A DNA stretch of 64,000 nucleotides, from the NCBI GenBank assembly GCA_022711175.1, contig JAKLFM010000002.1:65274-129273 (forward strand), given 5' to 3'. Made by a program: the position numbers and the translations under genes. This document shows positions 9,067-18,200 of the stretch, piece after piece (position 1 is the stretch's first letter; every line of letters starts with the position of its first letter). The notes beneath the pieces are model-generated. The model saw nothing but the letters and a program-made list of their open reading frames with translations, ran no database searches and had not been told where the DNA came from. The DNA comes from Bacteroidota bacterium. Lineage in GTDB: Bacteria; Bacteroidota; Bacteroidia; Bacteroidales; UBA4417.

Positions 9067-10278
9067 TTACTTAATGATAATCCGCTTTACCTCAATTGCT
9101 GACGAAGTAAATATTTTCAGGAAATACATCCCCGCTTTGCATGCGCCAAGGTCAAGCAACTCGCTGCCGGGCAAGGTATTAAACGATCCGCTTCTGATTT
9201 TTTCACCGGTGGCAGTGATCAACTCATAACGTGCAGTTTTAGCTTCGGGCAACCGCGATTCAACACGCAGAAGTCCCGATGTGGGGTTGGGTGATATGCT
9301 GAAGACTTTTCCACCGGTATGTTCTTTCACGCTGTTGCTCGTGTGACATACAATCGGGTAAATGGCATTGGTGAGTATAAGTTCTATTGGATTTTTATAC
9401 AGGCTGTCGTATGGAGCCCATTCGTTATTCGATTGCAGCACCCAGCCCGAGTTTGGATTAATGGCGGCGGTTTTGGTAGTCCATACTACGAGGGTGTCGC
9501 CGGTATTCTCAGGCAGGTAAATACCCAAAAAGAAGGGACCTGAAACCGGTAAAGGTTCAGTAAAGTTAACCTGAGTGGGCTGAAAGGCTGCAACATCCTG
9601 AACAATGTCAGCGAACGGAATCGTAGCCGACCCGAGCATCTCGCCAGGTTGTTGTTTAATGCTGTCATACGCCCATGCTTTCACCATGAGCGATTCATTC
9701 ACGAGAGAGGAATGCTTTGTATACGCAAATTCAAAAATTGCGCCCCTGATGGCAAGATCATTGGACGAATTGTCAAAATAGTCGGCAATGGCTTTGTCGC
9801 CGAAAAGGTTATTACCCGATACATAGCCCTGAGGTATATTGTTTTTGAGCAGCGAGTAATAGGTAAGGGGCTCAGGAAGAGGGTAATGCAGGGTGTCGCA
9901 GCCTGTATAATTCGGAGTTACGGTGATATAATCTTTCTTTTCAAGGGCATAAATCTGAATGCCATCCGAAATGGTGAGTTTAACGGTATAGATGCCGTTT
10001 GATGTATAGGTGTGAATAGGATTCTGAACCGAATCGGTTCCGCCGTCGCCAAAGCTCCAAAGCCAGGAGGTCGGGTTGCCAGTTGACTGGTCGGTAAAAT
10101 GAACAGTAAGCGGCGCCACTCCCGTTGTAACATCGCAGGTAAAGTTGGCTTCGAGGCTTCTCGCGGGGATGTTGGTTATGGTTTTTACCGCAACCACGTT
10201 GACATCGCGCGAAATTTGCTGGGCAAATGCCCCGGTAACAATAAATGCGAAAAGAATCGAAAGGTAAAGTCTTTTCAT
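9067..10278 (-). CDS. Secreted PKD-domain protein with type IX sorting domain
   Basis: A 403-residue exported protein. A signal peptide (MKRLYLSILFAFIVTGAFAQ) is followed by a PKD domain (about residues 45-125: FTCDVTTGVAPLTVHFTDQS, then WSFGDGGTDSVQNP, the classic WxFGDG signature). A middle region of about 180 residues (TLHYPLPEPLTYY to IELILTNAIY) is unassigned. The last 75 residues (ISPNPTSGLLRVES ... MYFLKIFTS ... KRIIIK) are a type A T9SS C-terminal sorting domain. The protein should cross the outer membrane through the Por system and become anchored or released. The GTG three codons upstream gives no benefit, so I start at the ATG at 10278. It lies 66 bases after the barrel/anti-sigma gene and may belong to its transcription unit. 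Confidence 0.88.
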   Translation of the reverse strand: MKRLYLSILFAFIVTGAFAQQISRDVNVVAVKTITNIPARSLEANFTCDVTTGVAPLTVHFTDQSTGNPTSWLWSFGDGGTDSVQNPIHTYTSNGIYTVKLTISDGIQIYALEKKDYITVTPNYTGCDTLHYPLPEPLTYYSLLKNNIPQGYVSGNNLFGDKAIADYFDNSSNDLAIRGAIFEFAYTKHSSLVNESLMVKAWAYDSIKQQPGEMLGSATIPFADIVQDVAAFQPTQVNFTEPLPVSGPFFLGIYLPENTGDTLVVWTTKTAAINPNSGWVLQSNNEWAPYDSLYKNPIELILTNAIYPIVCHTSNSVKEHTGGKVFSISPNPTSGLLRVESRLPEAKTARYELITATGEKIRSGSFNTLPGSELLDLGACKAGMYFLKIFTSSAIEVKRIIIK

Positions 10279-10344
10279 GATGAACACGGTTTTGAGATAA
10301 GGAACACAAATAACCGGTTGACGATCGGCTGATTTTTTACTGAA

Positions 10345-11661
10345 TTACAGATCAAATTTCATGCCAGTTCTGAATCCCAGGCTAAAAGGATCGGGCGTAT
10401 TGCCTGATTCTTTGAAAATGGACTGAAAGTAGTATCTTGCCTGGGGTTGCAGGGTTAAACTGAAACGTTTTAGCAACCTGTAATCAAATTCAATGCCCGA
10501 TACCAGGCTCATACTCATGCGGTTATAACCTGGAGCCTCAATATCAATGGAGTTTACCGTTGCATTATAGCTGTTTTTCATGGCATCAACAGTCGCGTCG
10601 CGGAGGCTTGCATTGTTAATTCTTACTGCCATACCTGCTCCTGCATTGATCCAGGTTGTTAACTTACGGGTAGTGAAGAGTTTATGTCCGGCTCCAATAT
10701 CCCACGATACAAATCCATGTTTTTCAGTGCCCTCAAACTGCGAAACCGACTCATATACCGCTCCTGTTGTGTCGTTCGAATTTCCCATGCCGTCAAGGTG
10801 TTGCGAAAATTTCACGGTATAATCATAGCTTTCGGAATTGTAGGCCATGCCAAAGCTGCTGTTAAAACGGAAATTGTTGCGGTCGAGACTTGCGGTGAGC
10901 CCTACCTGGTGAAAAAGGATGGAGTTATAGCCATTATTCATCGACTCAGGTATGTAAGCCAGCGCCAGTGCGACTTTTGAACGGTTCTGAACCGGGAGTG
11001 AATTATTTTCGGGATTGAGGTTATCAATGTTTGAGTGTATAACTACAAGATCAGCGTTTCCTGGAGTAACCGGTTGCTTTGCGGCTGATATTTGTCGCAG
11101 GGGTGATATGTAGTTGATTTTTATCGCTTGATGAATAGCCAACTCGGCTATAGATGTTCTTGTGATTGGAGCTGCATTTATACTTGATAATCTCAGCTTA
11201 TCCTCTGACTTCTGATGAACGTCTGTGGCTTTTTGCTGAGTTTCGCTAATAGCGACAACAGGTACCTGGCTTGACTTTGCCTCAACAGGAATATTTTTTC
11301 TCGATCCGGTAGCATCAGGATTCACATGAGCTTTGGTAATTGTAGTGCTTTTATCTCCGGTTTCAGGAATTGTGCCGAACGGTATTTTGATTATGGCAAA
11401 AATTGCCAATGAAGCGGCTGTGGCTATTCCCAGCCAGGCAAGCACCAACCTGTATTTCCGTTGTGCAAGCCGTTTTTCGATGCTTTCCCATATACCTGCT
11501 GGCGCCTTGTGAACAGGGAGGCCTGCAATCGCCTTTCGGTAGGTGCCGGCAGACTGCTCATCCAGCTTTGTGCCAATACGGTCCCATAGGTCGGTATCGG
11601 GCCTGTGTACCGGCAGCTTGTCATAAGCTTTGTTTCGCGCTATGTTATTCTCTTCGTTCAT
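10345..11661 (-). CDS. Putative anti-sigma / outer-membrane-barrel hybrid protein
   Basis: A 438-residue protein coded directly after an ECF sigma factor; its start shares one base with the sigma stop (TAATG). Residues 1-68 are hydrophilic and contain two copies of a short repeat, LPVHRPDTDLWDRI (16-29) and LPVHKAPAGIWESI (48-61), typical of proteins paired with Bacteroidota sigma factors. Residues 70-92 are one transmembrane helix. Residues 93-225 are a polar Ser/Thr/Lys/Gln-rich linker. Residues 226-438 look like an outer-membrane beta-barrel: alternating strands (FRFNSSFGMAYN, GFVSWDIGAG, TTWINAGAGMAVRIN, SLTLQPQARYYF) ending in GFRTGMKFDL. Inference: a cytoplasmic sigma-binding head, an inner-membrane anchor and a barrel that may reach the outer membrane. 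The anti-sigma role rests on context and the repeat, not on a recognised zinc-finger motif. Confidence 0.72.
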   Translation of the reverse strand: MNEENNIARNKAYDKLPVHRPDTDLWDRIGTKLDEQSAGTYRKAIAGLPVHKAPAGIWESIEKRLAQRKYRLVLAWLGIATAASLAIFAIIKIPFGTIPETGDKSTTITKAHVNPDATGSRKNIPVEAKSSQVPVVAISETQQKATDVHQKSEDKLRLSSINAAPITRTSIAELAIHQAIKINYISPLRQISAAKQPVTPGNADLVVIHSNIDNLNPENNSLPVQNRSKVALALAYIPESMNNGYNSILFHQVGLTASLDRNNFRFNSSFGMAYNSESYDYTVKFSQHLDGMGNSNDTTGAVYESVSQFEGTEKHGFVSWDIGAGHKLFTTRKLTTWINAGAGMAVRINNASLRDATVDAMKNSYNATVNSIDIEAPGYNRMSMSLVSGIEFDYRLLKRFSLTLQPQARYYFQSIFKESGNTPDPFSLGFRTGMKFDL

Positions 11662-12218
11662 TATCCCGCAAAAGCCGATATACGGCGTTTTAACAAGTTT
11701 TTAGCATGGTGAAGTTGTGATTTCGAGGTTCCTTCGGCAATACCGAGCAACTGAGCTGTTTCGGCATGGCTGTATCCTTCTACTTCGGTGAGCAGAAACA
11801 CGGTCCTGTAACCGTCGGGCAGCGAAAGAATCGCTTTTTCGAGGTATTCGCCACTCATGGATTCAGGTATATGCACCGAAATATCATCGCCGATATCAGT
11901 AAGGGCAGTGAGTTCGAGCGACCGCTTTTTGCGGAGCACCCGTAGCGATGTCCTGACAACAATGGTTTTAATCCAGGCGCCAAGCGTACTCTCCATCCTG
12001 AATTGGTTAATGTCGCGAAAAACCTGGATAAAGGCATCCTGCAGAGCATCATGGGCATCGTCGCGGCTGTTTAATATGCGAAAGGCAGTGCTAAACATGG
12101 CATCGCAATACCTGTTGTACAGTTCGTGCTGGGCATAGCGCTCATTACGCGAACATCCCTGAATGATGTCACGCTCACTTGATGCTTTCCGGTGATTTTG
12201 TTGCGTAAGTGGCTGCAA
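11661..12218 (-). CDS. ECF-type RNA polymerase sigma factor
   Basis: A 185-residue sigma-70 family factor with only regions 2 and 4. Region 2 is seen in HELYNRYCDAMFSTAFRIL and DDAHDALQDAFIQVFRDI (core binding and -10 recognition), region 4 in LPDGYRTVFLLTEVEGYSH followed by the helix-turn-helix AETAQLLGIAEGTSKSQLHHA. The first available start is a TTG at 12218, and the next Met is already inside region 2, so a TTG start is likely. The 1-base overlap with the downstream membrane gene fits a sigma/anti-sigma pair made in a fixed ratio. A TAnnTTTG box lies about 60 bases upstream. Confidence 0.92.
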   Translation of the reverse strand: MQPLTQQNHRKASSERDIIQGCSRNERYAQHELYNRYCDAMFSTAFRILNSRDDAHDALQDAFIQVFRDINQFRMESTLGAWIKTIVVRTSLRVLRKKRSLELTALTDIGDDISVHIPESMSGEYLEKAILSLPDGYRTVFLLTEVEGYSHAETAQLLGIAEGTSKSQLHHAKNLLKRRISAFAG

Positions 12219-12276
12219 GAACTGTTTGTTTTTCTGAGGTTTGCGAAAGATTCTTCGTTCCGGAGGTTTCCTCTTG

Positions 12277-12284
12277 CAAAATTA
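12277..12284 (-). promoter_or_regulatory. Bacteroidota -7 box for the sigma operon
   Basis: TAATTTTG on the minus strand matches TAnnTTTG and lies 59 bases before the TTG start of the ECF sigma gene. It overlaps the last bases between the serpin stop and the operon. No -33 partner is evident, so an alternative sigma factor could also act here. Confidence 0.45.
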
Positions 12285-12286
12285 CA

Positions 12287-13528
12287 TTACAAGGCCGGGT
12301 TCATTACCGTTCCGATAAAAAGTATTGTTCCGGTTGATTTTTCAGTGATCAGGTAAACGAACGGATGATCGGCAATGAAACTTACAGGCTGGGGATCAAT
12401 GCCGATGGTAGTTACGGCAACGCCTACCGAAGTTACTGCCGCGGCTTCGGTACCTTCTTCGTTGGTTTCGATGTAGGTTTTTTGCTTCACTTCCGAAATA
12501 TACAATCCGCCCTCGCTGTTGATTCGTGTGAAATCGGCAAAGTCGGGGGCAAAGGCAATGCCCATTCCAAGCCCGGCAAGTATGGGGATCATATTTTTTT
12601 CTTCATACTCATACTTAAATTTCGGAATCTGCAACTGTACATCGGTTTCGACAAAACCCTGTTTCCAGCTCTGCCAGTTTTCCTGCGTTAGCAAAGCAAT
12701 TACATCAGCTAATGAAGTTCCCGCATCGGGCAGCAGGATGTTCATATTGTAATTTCCCTGGTTGTAAGGAAGTTCAACAGCCTGAAAAACAGAGCCTTTG
12801 AAATACTGTAAGTTGGCCCGTTGCAACATGCTTTCTACCTGCACCTGGCTGTTGTCGGCAAGGTAAAAAGTCTTTGGTGCTGTCTTTTCTTTTTCGAACT
12901 GGTAACGCCACTGTCCTTTAAAGTACACGGCATTGATAAGGTACATCACCATGTCAGGGCCTATTTGATCAACAATTTTGGGGATAAGGTCATTGGTGTT
13001 GTCCGAAACCCAGTTGTTAATAGTAGTTACCGATGATGGATCATTAAAATCGAGTGGTGTGACCGATGCATTGAAGTAGGTTTGATTGGTTGCTTTGAAT
13101 GCCTCAATAACGCTGAAAGTGTTCCGGGACCAGATGGAATTGGCGATTGAAAGATCGACTTTCGGGTCGAGCGTCGAAAAAGTTTCGAGGATGTATTTAT
13201 ATGATTCGTTGATTTCCTGGTCAGTGAGCCCGTTGAAACCAAGTGTTGTGGTCATGGAATCGAGCGTTGCGTTTGCTGCTCCGTTGCGCGTCATGCCAAG
13301 AGCCATGCTTATGCTTAAAGGCGAGAGCATCATGTTTTTACCGGTTCCCGAAATTTCTGCTGCTTTCCTGAAAAGGTTAAAACCAAACGCATTGCTTTGA
13401 TCTACAAGCTGTTGCTGTTTCGTGGTGAGGGGAACATTTTTTATATCGCCCGCTTTGGTTTCCTCTTTTTTGCAGGAAGCTAAACCAAGAGTCAGGGCAA
13501 GGAGAAACAAAAAAAGAGTCGTTTTCAT
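12287..13528 (-). CDS. Lipoprotein serpin (serine protease inhibitor)
   Basis: A 413-residue member of the serpin superfamily. A lipoprotein signal (MKTTLFLFLLALTLGLASC, acylated Cys19) anchors it in the envelope. The reactive-centre hinge EEGTEAAAVT (about residues 357-366) has the small-residue pattern of inhibitory serpins that trap proteases by loop insertion. Counting from the hinge, P4-P1 read V-A-V-T, followed by T-I-G, so the target is likely an elastase-like or small-residue-specific protease rather than trypsin-like. The C-terminal signature HPFVYLITEKSTGTILFIG is complete. The ATG at 13528 gives the proper signal peptide; the TTG at 13543 only adds five residues. A hairpin occupies the leader. 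It is followed by the sigma operon. Confidence 0.93.
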   Translation of the reverse strand: MKTTLFLFLLALTLGLASCKKEETKAGDIKNVPLTTKQQQLVDQSNAFGFNLFRKAAEISGTGKNMMLSPLSISMALGMTRNGAANATLDSMTTTLGFNGLTDQEINESYKYILETFSTLDPKVDLSIANSIWSRNTFSVIEAFKATNQTYFNASVTPLDFNDPSSVTTINNWVSDNTNDLIPKIVDQIGPDMVMYLINAVYFKGQWRYQFEKEKTAPKTFYLADNSQVQVESMLQRANLQYFKGSVFQAVELPYNQGNYNMNILLPDAGTSLADVIALLTQENWQSWKQGFVETDVQLQIPKFKYEYEEKNMIPILAGLGMGIAFAPDFADFTRINSEGGLYISEVKQKTYIETNEEGTEAAAVTSVGVAVTTIGIDPQPVSFIADHPFVYLITEKSTGTILFIGTVMNPAL

Positions 13529-13544
13529 AAAAATGAATTTCAAT

Positions 13545-13567
13545 AAAGGGCGATAAACTCGCCCTTT
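13545..13567 (-). promoter_or_regulatory. Leader hairpin before the serpin gene
   Basis: A perfect 9-base-pair stem, AAAGGGCGA / TCGCCCTTT, with a 5-base loop lies 17-39 bases before the serpin ATG. On the minus strand it is followed by a mixed AT stretch rather than a strong T-run, so it could be a weak terminator, an attenuator or an mRNA-stabilising 5' structure. Confidence 0.5.
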
Positions 13568-13581
13568 GGTTGTATTGAAGG

Positions 13582-13609
13582 AAAAAAAGTCAAACCCTTT
13601 TGTAGGGTT
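13582..13609 (-). terminator. Rho-independent terminator after the outer-membrane protein gene
   Basis: On the minus strand a 6-bp stem (AACCCT-loop-AGGGTT, 13593-13609) is followed within a few bases by seven Ts (13588-13582). It begins 14 bases after the stop at 13623, the standard position for intrinsic termination. Confidence 0.65.
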
Positions 13610-13622
13610 ATTTCGCTATGTT

Positions 13623-15101
13623 TCAGAACAAACTGTATGTGAGGCGTGAGTTCAGATATAGGTTCCAGCCATTGGTTTTGGTATGGTTGATCATAACGTT
13701 CGCATTTTCTGTCCAGTTATATGAATAGTACATTCTGCCGCTGAATTCGAGCCTGAGTTGCGGGCTGAAGTAGAAATATGCGCTCACATCGGGCCCGAGG
13801 GAAAGATTCAGCGAAGGATTCATATCTTTTTCGTCACCGGCATAGGGTTTATCGGTGCCTTTGCCATAATAGTAATCATAGGTGCTAATTCCGGCTTTCA
13901 GCCATGTGCGGCTGTCAGGATAGTAACCCAGGCCGTAGGATGCGGATAAGGTTCCCCTTTGCTGGTTCGACTTCCATACCCGGGGTCCAACAGGATCAGG
14001 AAGAAGTATTTTATCTTTTATCAGGTTTTGTTCGATGCCGTAACCGGCAGAAGCACTGATAGTTGACTGCCACTTCAACGAAAGGGGCTTTTCGCTGATA
14101 AATCCTGCTTCAAGTCCGATATAGCCAACCGAGGTGTTGTCCCATGATTTGCTGTTTAATTCGGGTGCAAGTTTCAGGTCAGTCTTGTTTAAAGAATGGT
14201 TAAACTGGAGTTCCGGTAAAATGCCTCCATATAACCTGAATCCCGAATTTCTCCGGATATTGCCCGAGTTGACCCATTCGTCGTTAAGAATTGCGAAGTA
14301 AACGGCGTCCGATTCTCCTTTCAGGCCGGTAGCCTGCAGGACCGAGTCGAGCGTAACCAATTCAGCTATTCTCCGCTGGCGGCTGTCGAAGAATCGTTTA
14401 TTCTTGATTTTTGTAATACCGGCGGCAAGTTTCAGGATATCATCGCTCCCGGTTTCACGCGATAGCCTCCCTGATTGCTGCAGCCCATCTAGAATATATA
14501 GTGCATGCCGGGCATCGGTAACGTCGTCTATTCGTCCATATCCATGAAATATGGGAACCGATGCAGTGATATAGGGATTCCAGAGCTTTGTTGAATTATC
14601 TGAAACAAGTGTATCGTATTGATAATCTTTATCTGTGTATTTTGTGGTCTGGGTTACCAACCGCACAACCGGGTCAATTTCAAGAAACCTGAGGTTGCTG
14701 AAGTAAAAGCGATTTGTACCGTCGTAGTATAATTTCACTGAGTTACCGCCCTGTGTATGTGAATCCTTGTTGACGGCATTCGGATCATTTTTGTTTGCAC
14801 TGATCCCGGCATACAGCAGCAAACTTGTGCTTCCCTGGTATTTATCGCTGTTTGAGTAACTGTAGTATTTCGGAGTGATGCTGGTGCTGAAATAGTTTAC
14901 GATGTTCTTCTGTGTAAGGACGTCATCCAGGTGTGTTGTTTGTCTGATGGCGTAACCTGAGAGGTCGTAGTATAAGTCGAGTGATTTATAGGAGTAAGCC
15001 GGAGGCGTGTACGACGAAAGCTTAAAGCCGTCATGTTGAGATTTGGCTGTATGAGCCATGACAATAACCAGCATGCTACATAGTATGATCTTGATTTTCA
15101 T
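13623..15101 (-). CDS. Unknown outer-membrane beta-barrel-like protein
   Basis: A 492-residue protein I cannot assign to a named family. A signal peptide (MKIKIILCSMLVIVMAHTAKSQ) is followed by a long run of alternating polar/aromatic strands: SLDLYYDLSGY, STSLLLYAGISA, YITASVPIF, FRLYGGILPELQFN, GTLSASYGLGYYP, WLKAGISTYDYYYG, SAYFYFSPQLRLEFSGRMYYSYN and a terminal YLNSRLTYSLF with C-terminal Phe, the usual outer-membrane insertion signal. Around residues 195-265 a helical segment (DARHALYILDGLQQSGRL, LAAGITKIKNKRFFDSRQRRIAELVTLDSVLQ) interrupts the strands and may be a periplasmic or plug-like insert. The gene has its own terminator and faces a divergent large secreted protein gene. Confidence 0.72.
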   Translation of the reverse strand: MKIKIILCSMLVIVMAHTAKSQHDGFKLSSYTPPAYSYKSLDLYYDLSGYAIRQTTHLDDVLTQKNIVNYFSTSITPKYYSYSNSDKYQGSTSLLLYAGISANKNDPNAVNKDSHTQGGNSVKLYYDGTNRFYFSNLRFLEIDPVVRLVTQTTKYTDKDYQYDTLVSDNSTKLWNPYITASVPIFHGYGRIDDVTDARHALYILDGLQQSGRLSRETGSDDILKLAAGITKIKNKRFFDSRQRRIAELVTLDSVLQATGLKGESDAVYFAILNDEWVNSGNIRRNSGFRLYGGILPELQFNHSLNKTDLKLAPELNSKSWDNTSVGYIGLEAGFISEKPLSLKWQSTISASAGYGIEQNLIKDKILLPDPVGPRVWKSNQQRGTLSASYGLGYYPDSRTWLKAGISTYDYYYGKGTDKPYAGDEKDMNPSLNLSLGPDVSAYFYFSPQLRLEFSGRMYYSYNWTENANVMINHTKTNGWNLYLNSRLTYSLF

Positions 15102-15270
15102 AATGACGGTTGTTTAATTGTTTACGAAGTAAACGATTTTTTAAAGATCAATAGTATTCATAATACAATTGAATTTCGCAACTTTGTTTACGTATTATAA
15201 CCGGCATCGCACAAAGAACGCTGATTTTATGCAAACCATTGATTTCCATAATCTTTAAAAAGAAAAGGAT
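15102..15270. promoter_or_regulatory. Divergent intergenic region with palindrome
   Basis: This 169-base AT-rich gap separates two divergent envelope genes. It contains the palindrome GTTTAC-GAA-GTAAAC at 15120-15134. The half-site TTGTTTACG occurs at 15118-15126 and again at 15184-15192. Near-matches to the -7 box are CAACTTTG at 15179-15186 (plus) and TACTATTG at 15156-15149 (minus), each one base off TAnnTTTG. Inference: an operator for a dimeric repressor acting on one or both promoters; the regulator is not in this window. Confidence 0.4.
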
Positions 15271-18200
15271 ATGAATTACCTTCTCCGACTCTTTACCATG
15301 ATACTGCTTACGGTTTCAGTTTCTGTGGCCGGGACTGAATCAGTCTTCGGACAGCAAAAGGCTGCTTTAGATAAGACAAAAGAATCTGTTTCAAAAACAG
15401 ATAAAAAAGAAAAAGGTGCCAAAACCGATGCAAAATCAGATACCCTGAAATCATCAAACTTTGGTGGAATGAAATGGCGTTCCATCGGGCCGGCCTTTAC
15501 CAGCGGACGTATTGCCGATTTTGCCGTGAACCCGGCCAGGAAAAGCGAATGGTTTGTGGCTGTAGCTTCGGGCCATGTATGGAAAACGGTAAACAACGGT
15601 ACAACCTTTGAACCTGTTTTCGATAATTACGGTGCCTATTCGATTGGTTGTGTGGTAATTGACCCTAACAATTCCAATGTAGTGTGGATCGGTACAGGCG
15701 AAAATAACCACCAGCGGGCGCTTGGATATGGCAATGGTGTTTACAAAAGTGTTGACGGCGGCGCCTCGTTTCAGAACATGGGACTGAAAGAGTCGCGGCA
15801 AATAGGCAAAATACTTGTTGATCCGCTCAACTCCGATGTGGTATATGTAGCCGCCGAGGGTTCGGTGTGGGGGCCGGGAGGCGATCGTGGGCTTTACAAA
15901 ACCACGGATGGCGGTAAAACCTGGAAGAAAATACTCGAAGTAAGCGAAAATACCGGCGTTAACAATGTTATCATGGATCCGCGCGATCCCAATGTGCTGT
16001 ATGCTTCGAGCGAACAGCGGCGGCGACATGTTTTTACAAAGATTGGTGGTGGCCCCGAAACGGCTATTTATAAATCGGTTAATGGCGGCGAAACGTGGGA
16101 CAAACTCACCAACGGGCTTCCGGGAGCCGATATGGGCGGAATCGGTTTGGCCATTTCACCGGTTAATCCTGACATTATTTATGCCATCATCGAAGCTGCC
16201 GACGATGCTTCAGGCTTTTACAAATCGGCAAACCGCGGCGCTTCGTGGCAGAAGATGAGCAACCATACAGCCCAGGGCCAGTACTATAACGAAATATACT
16301 GCGATCCGAAAAACCAGGAAAAGGTGTACAGCGTTGAAACCGTATCGCAGGTCACCGAAGATGGCGGCAAAACCTGGAAGTCAATAGGCAATAACAAACG
16401 TCACGTCGACGACCATGCTTTATGGATTGACCCTGAAGACACGCGCCATTTTCTGATTGGCGGCGATGGAGGCATCTACGAAACATTTGATGGTGGTAAG
16501 GAATATCTTTACAAATCGAACCTCCCGGTTACGCAGTTCTACAGGGTGCAGGTTGATAATTCGGAGCCCTTTTATTATGTTTATGGCGGCACGCAGGACA
16601 ACAACAGCATGGGTGGGCCATCGCGCAGCATCAACGATGGAGTTATCAGCGACGAGTGGTTTGTTACTAACGGTGGCGATGGATTTTGGTCGCAAATTGA
16701 CCCGGTTGATCCGAACATCGTATATGCCGAATCGCAGTATGGCGGTATGGTGCGATACGACCGCAAAAGCCAGGAAGCCGTTGATATCAGGCCCGAACCC
16801 CGCAAAGGCGAAAACTCCTATAAATGGAACTGGAACACACCATTGCTACTTAGCCATCATTCACATACAAGGCTGTATTGTGCTGCCAACAAGGTTTTTC
16901 GTAGCGATGACCGGGGCAATACCTGGCAGGTGATCAGCGATGACCTTACAGCGGGCATTAATCGCAACACATGGCCTGTTATGGGAAAATACTGGCCAAG
17001 CAGTGCTGTAGCCAAGGACATCAGCACTTCGCTCTATGGCACAATTGTTTCTTTCGAAGAATCGCCGCTGAACGAAAATCTCCTGTTTGCCGGCACCGAC
17101 GATGGCCTCATCAGGGTTACCGAAAATGCCGGGCAAAGCTGGTCGAAGGTGGCATCGTTTCCCGATGTACCCGAAAACACTTATGTAAGTGACATAATGG
17201 CCTCAAAATTTGATGAAAATGTCGTGTTTGCATCGTTCGATAATATTCTGCGGGATGATTTCAAACCATATATTTACAAGAGCACTGACAAAGGCAAAAC
17301 CTGGACTTCCATCTCGGGAAACCTGCCTAAAAACGGTACCGTTCATACCATTCAGCAGGATTTCGTGAACCCCGACCTGCTTTTTGCGGGTACTGAATTT
17401 GGCTGTTTTTTTACAATTGACGGCGGCAAGGTCTGGGTTCAGCTCAAATCGGGTTTGCCGGATGTTGCCGTGCGTGATATGACCATACAGCAACGTGAAA
17501 ACGACCTGGTGATTGCAACATTTGGCCGCGGCTTTTACATTCTCGACGATTTTACGCCTTTGAGAACTTTTAATAAGGAAATACTTGACAAGCAGGGATA
17601 TATATTCCCTGTGAAAGATGCCCTCATGTACCTGCAGTCGGGTGTGAAAGATTCACAGGGTTCAACTTATTTCGTTGCAAAGAATCCTGAATTCGGCGCC
17701 GTGTTTACCTATTATGTGAACGATGTTCCAAAATCATTGACTGATGAACGTAAAGAAAAAGAAAAAGAACTGTTCAAAGAAGGCAAACCTATCCCGATGC
17801 CTTCTGATTCGCTGCTGAGGGCCGAGAACAATGAAATCGCACCTTATCTGACCTTTACCGTTAAAGACGAATCGGGTAATGTTGTCCGCACCCTGCGCAA
17901 AAGTCCTTCAAAAGGATTGCAGCGTATAAACTGGGATTTACGATACCAGTCAGTACACAGCGCCCGGGGTGGCGACAAATTCGATCCGCTGTCTGGCACC
18001 TGGGGCAATGTGCTCGCAATGCCCGGCAAATATACAGTGACGCTGGATCTGACCGCCAAAGGCGAAACGAAACAGATAGCCGGGCCGGTGGAATTTGTCT
18101 GCAAAACACTCAACAACACATCATTGCCTGCTGCCGACAGGGCTGCTGTTGTTGAATTTCACAAAAAAGTTGCCGACATCACACGCATCATGAGCGGTAC

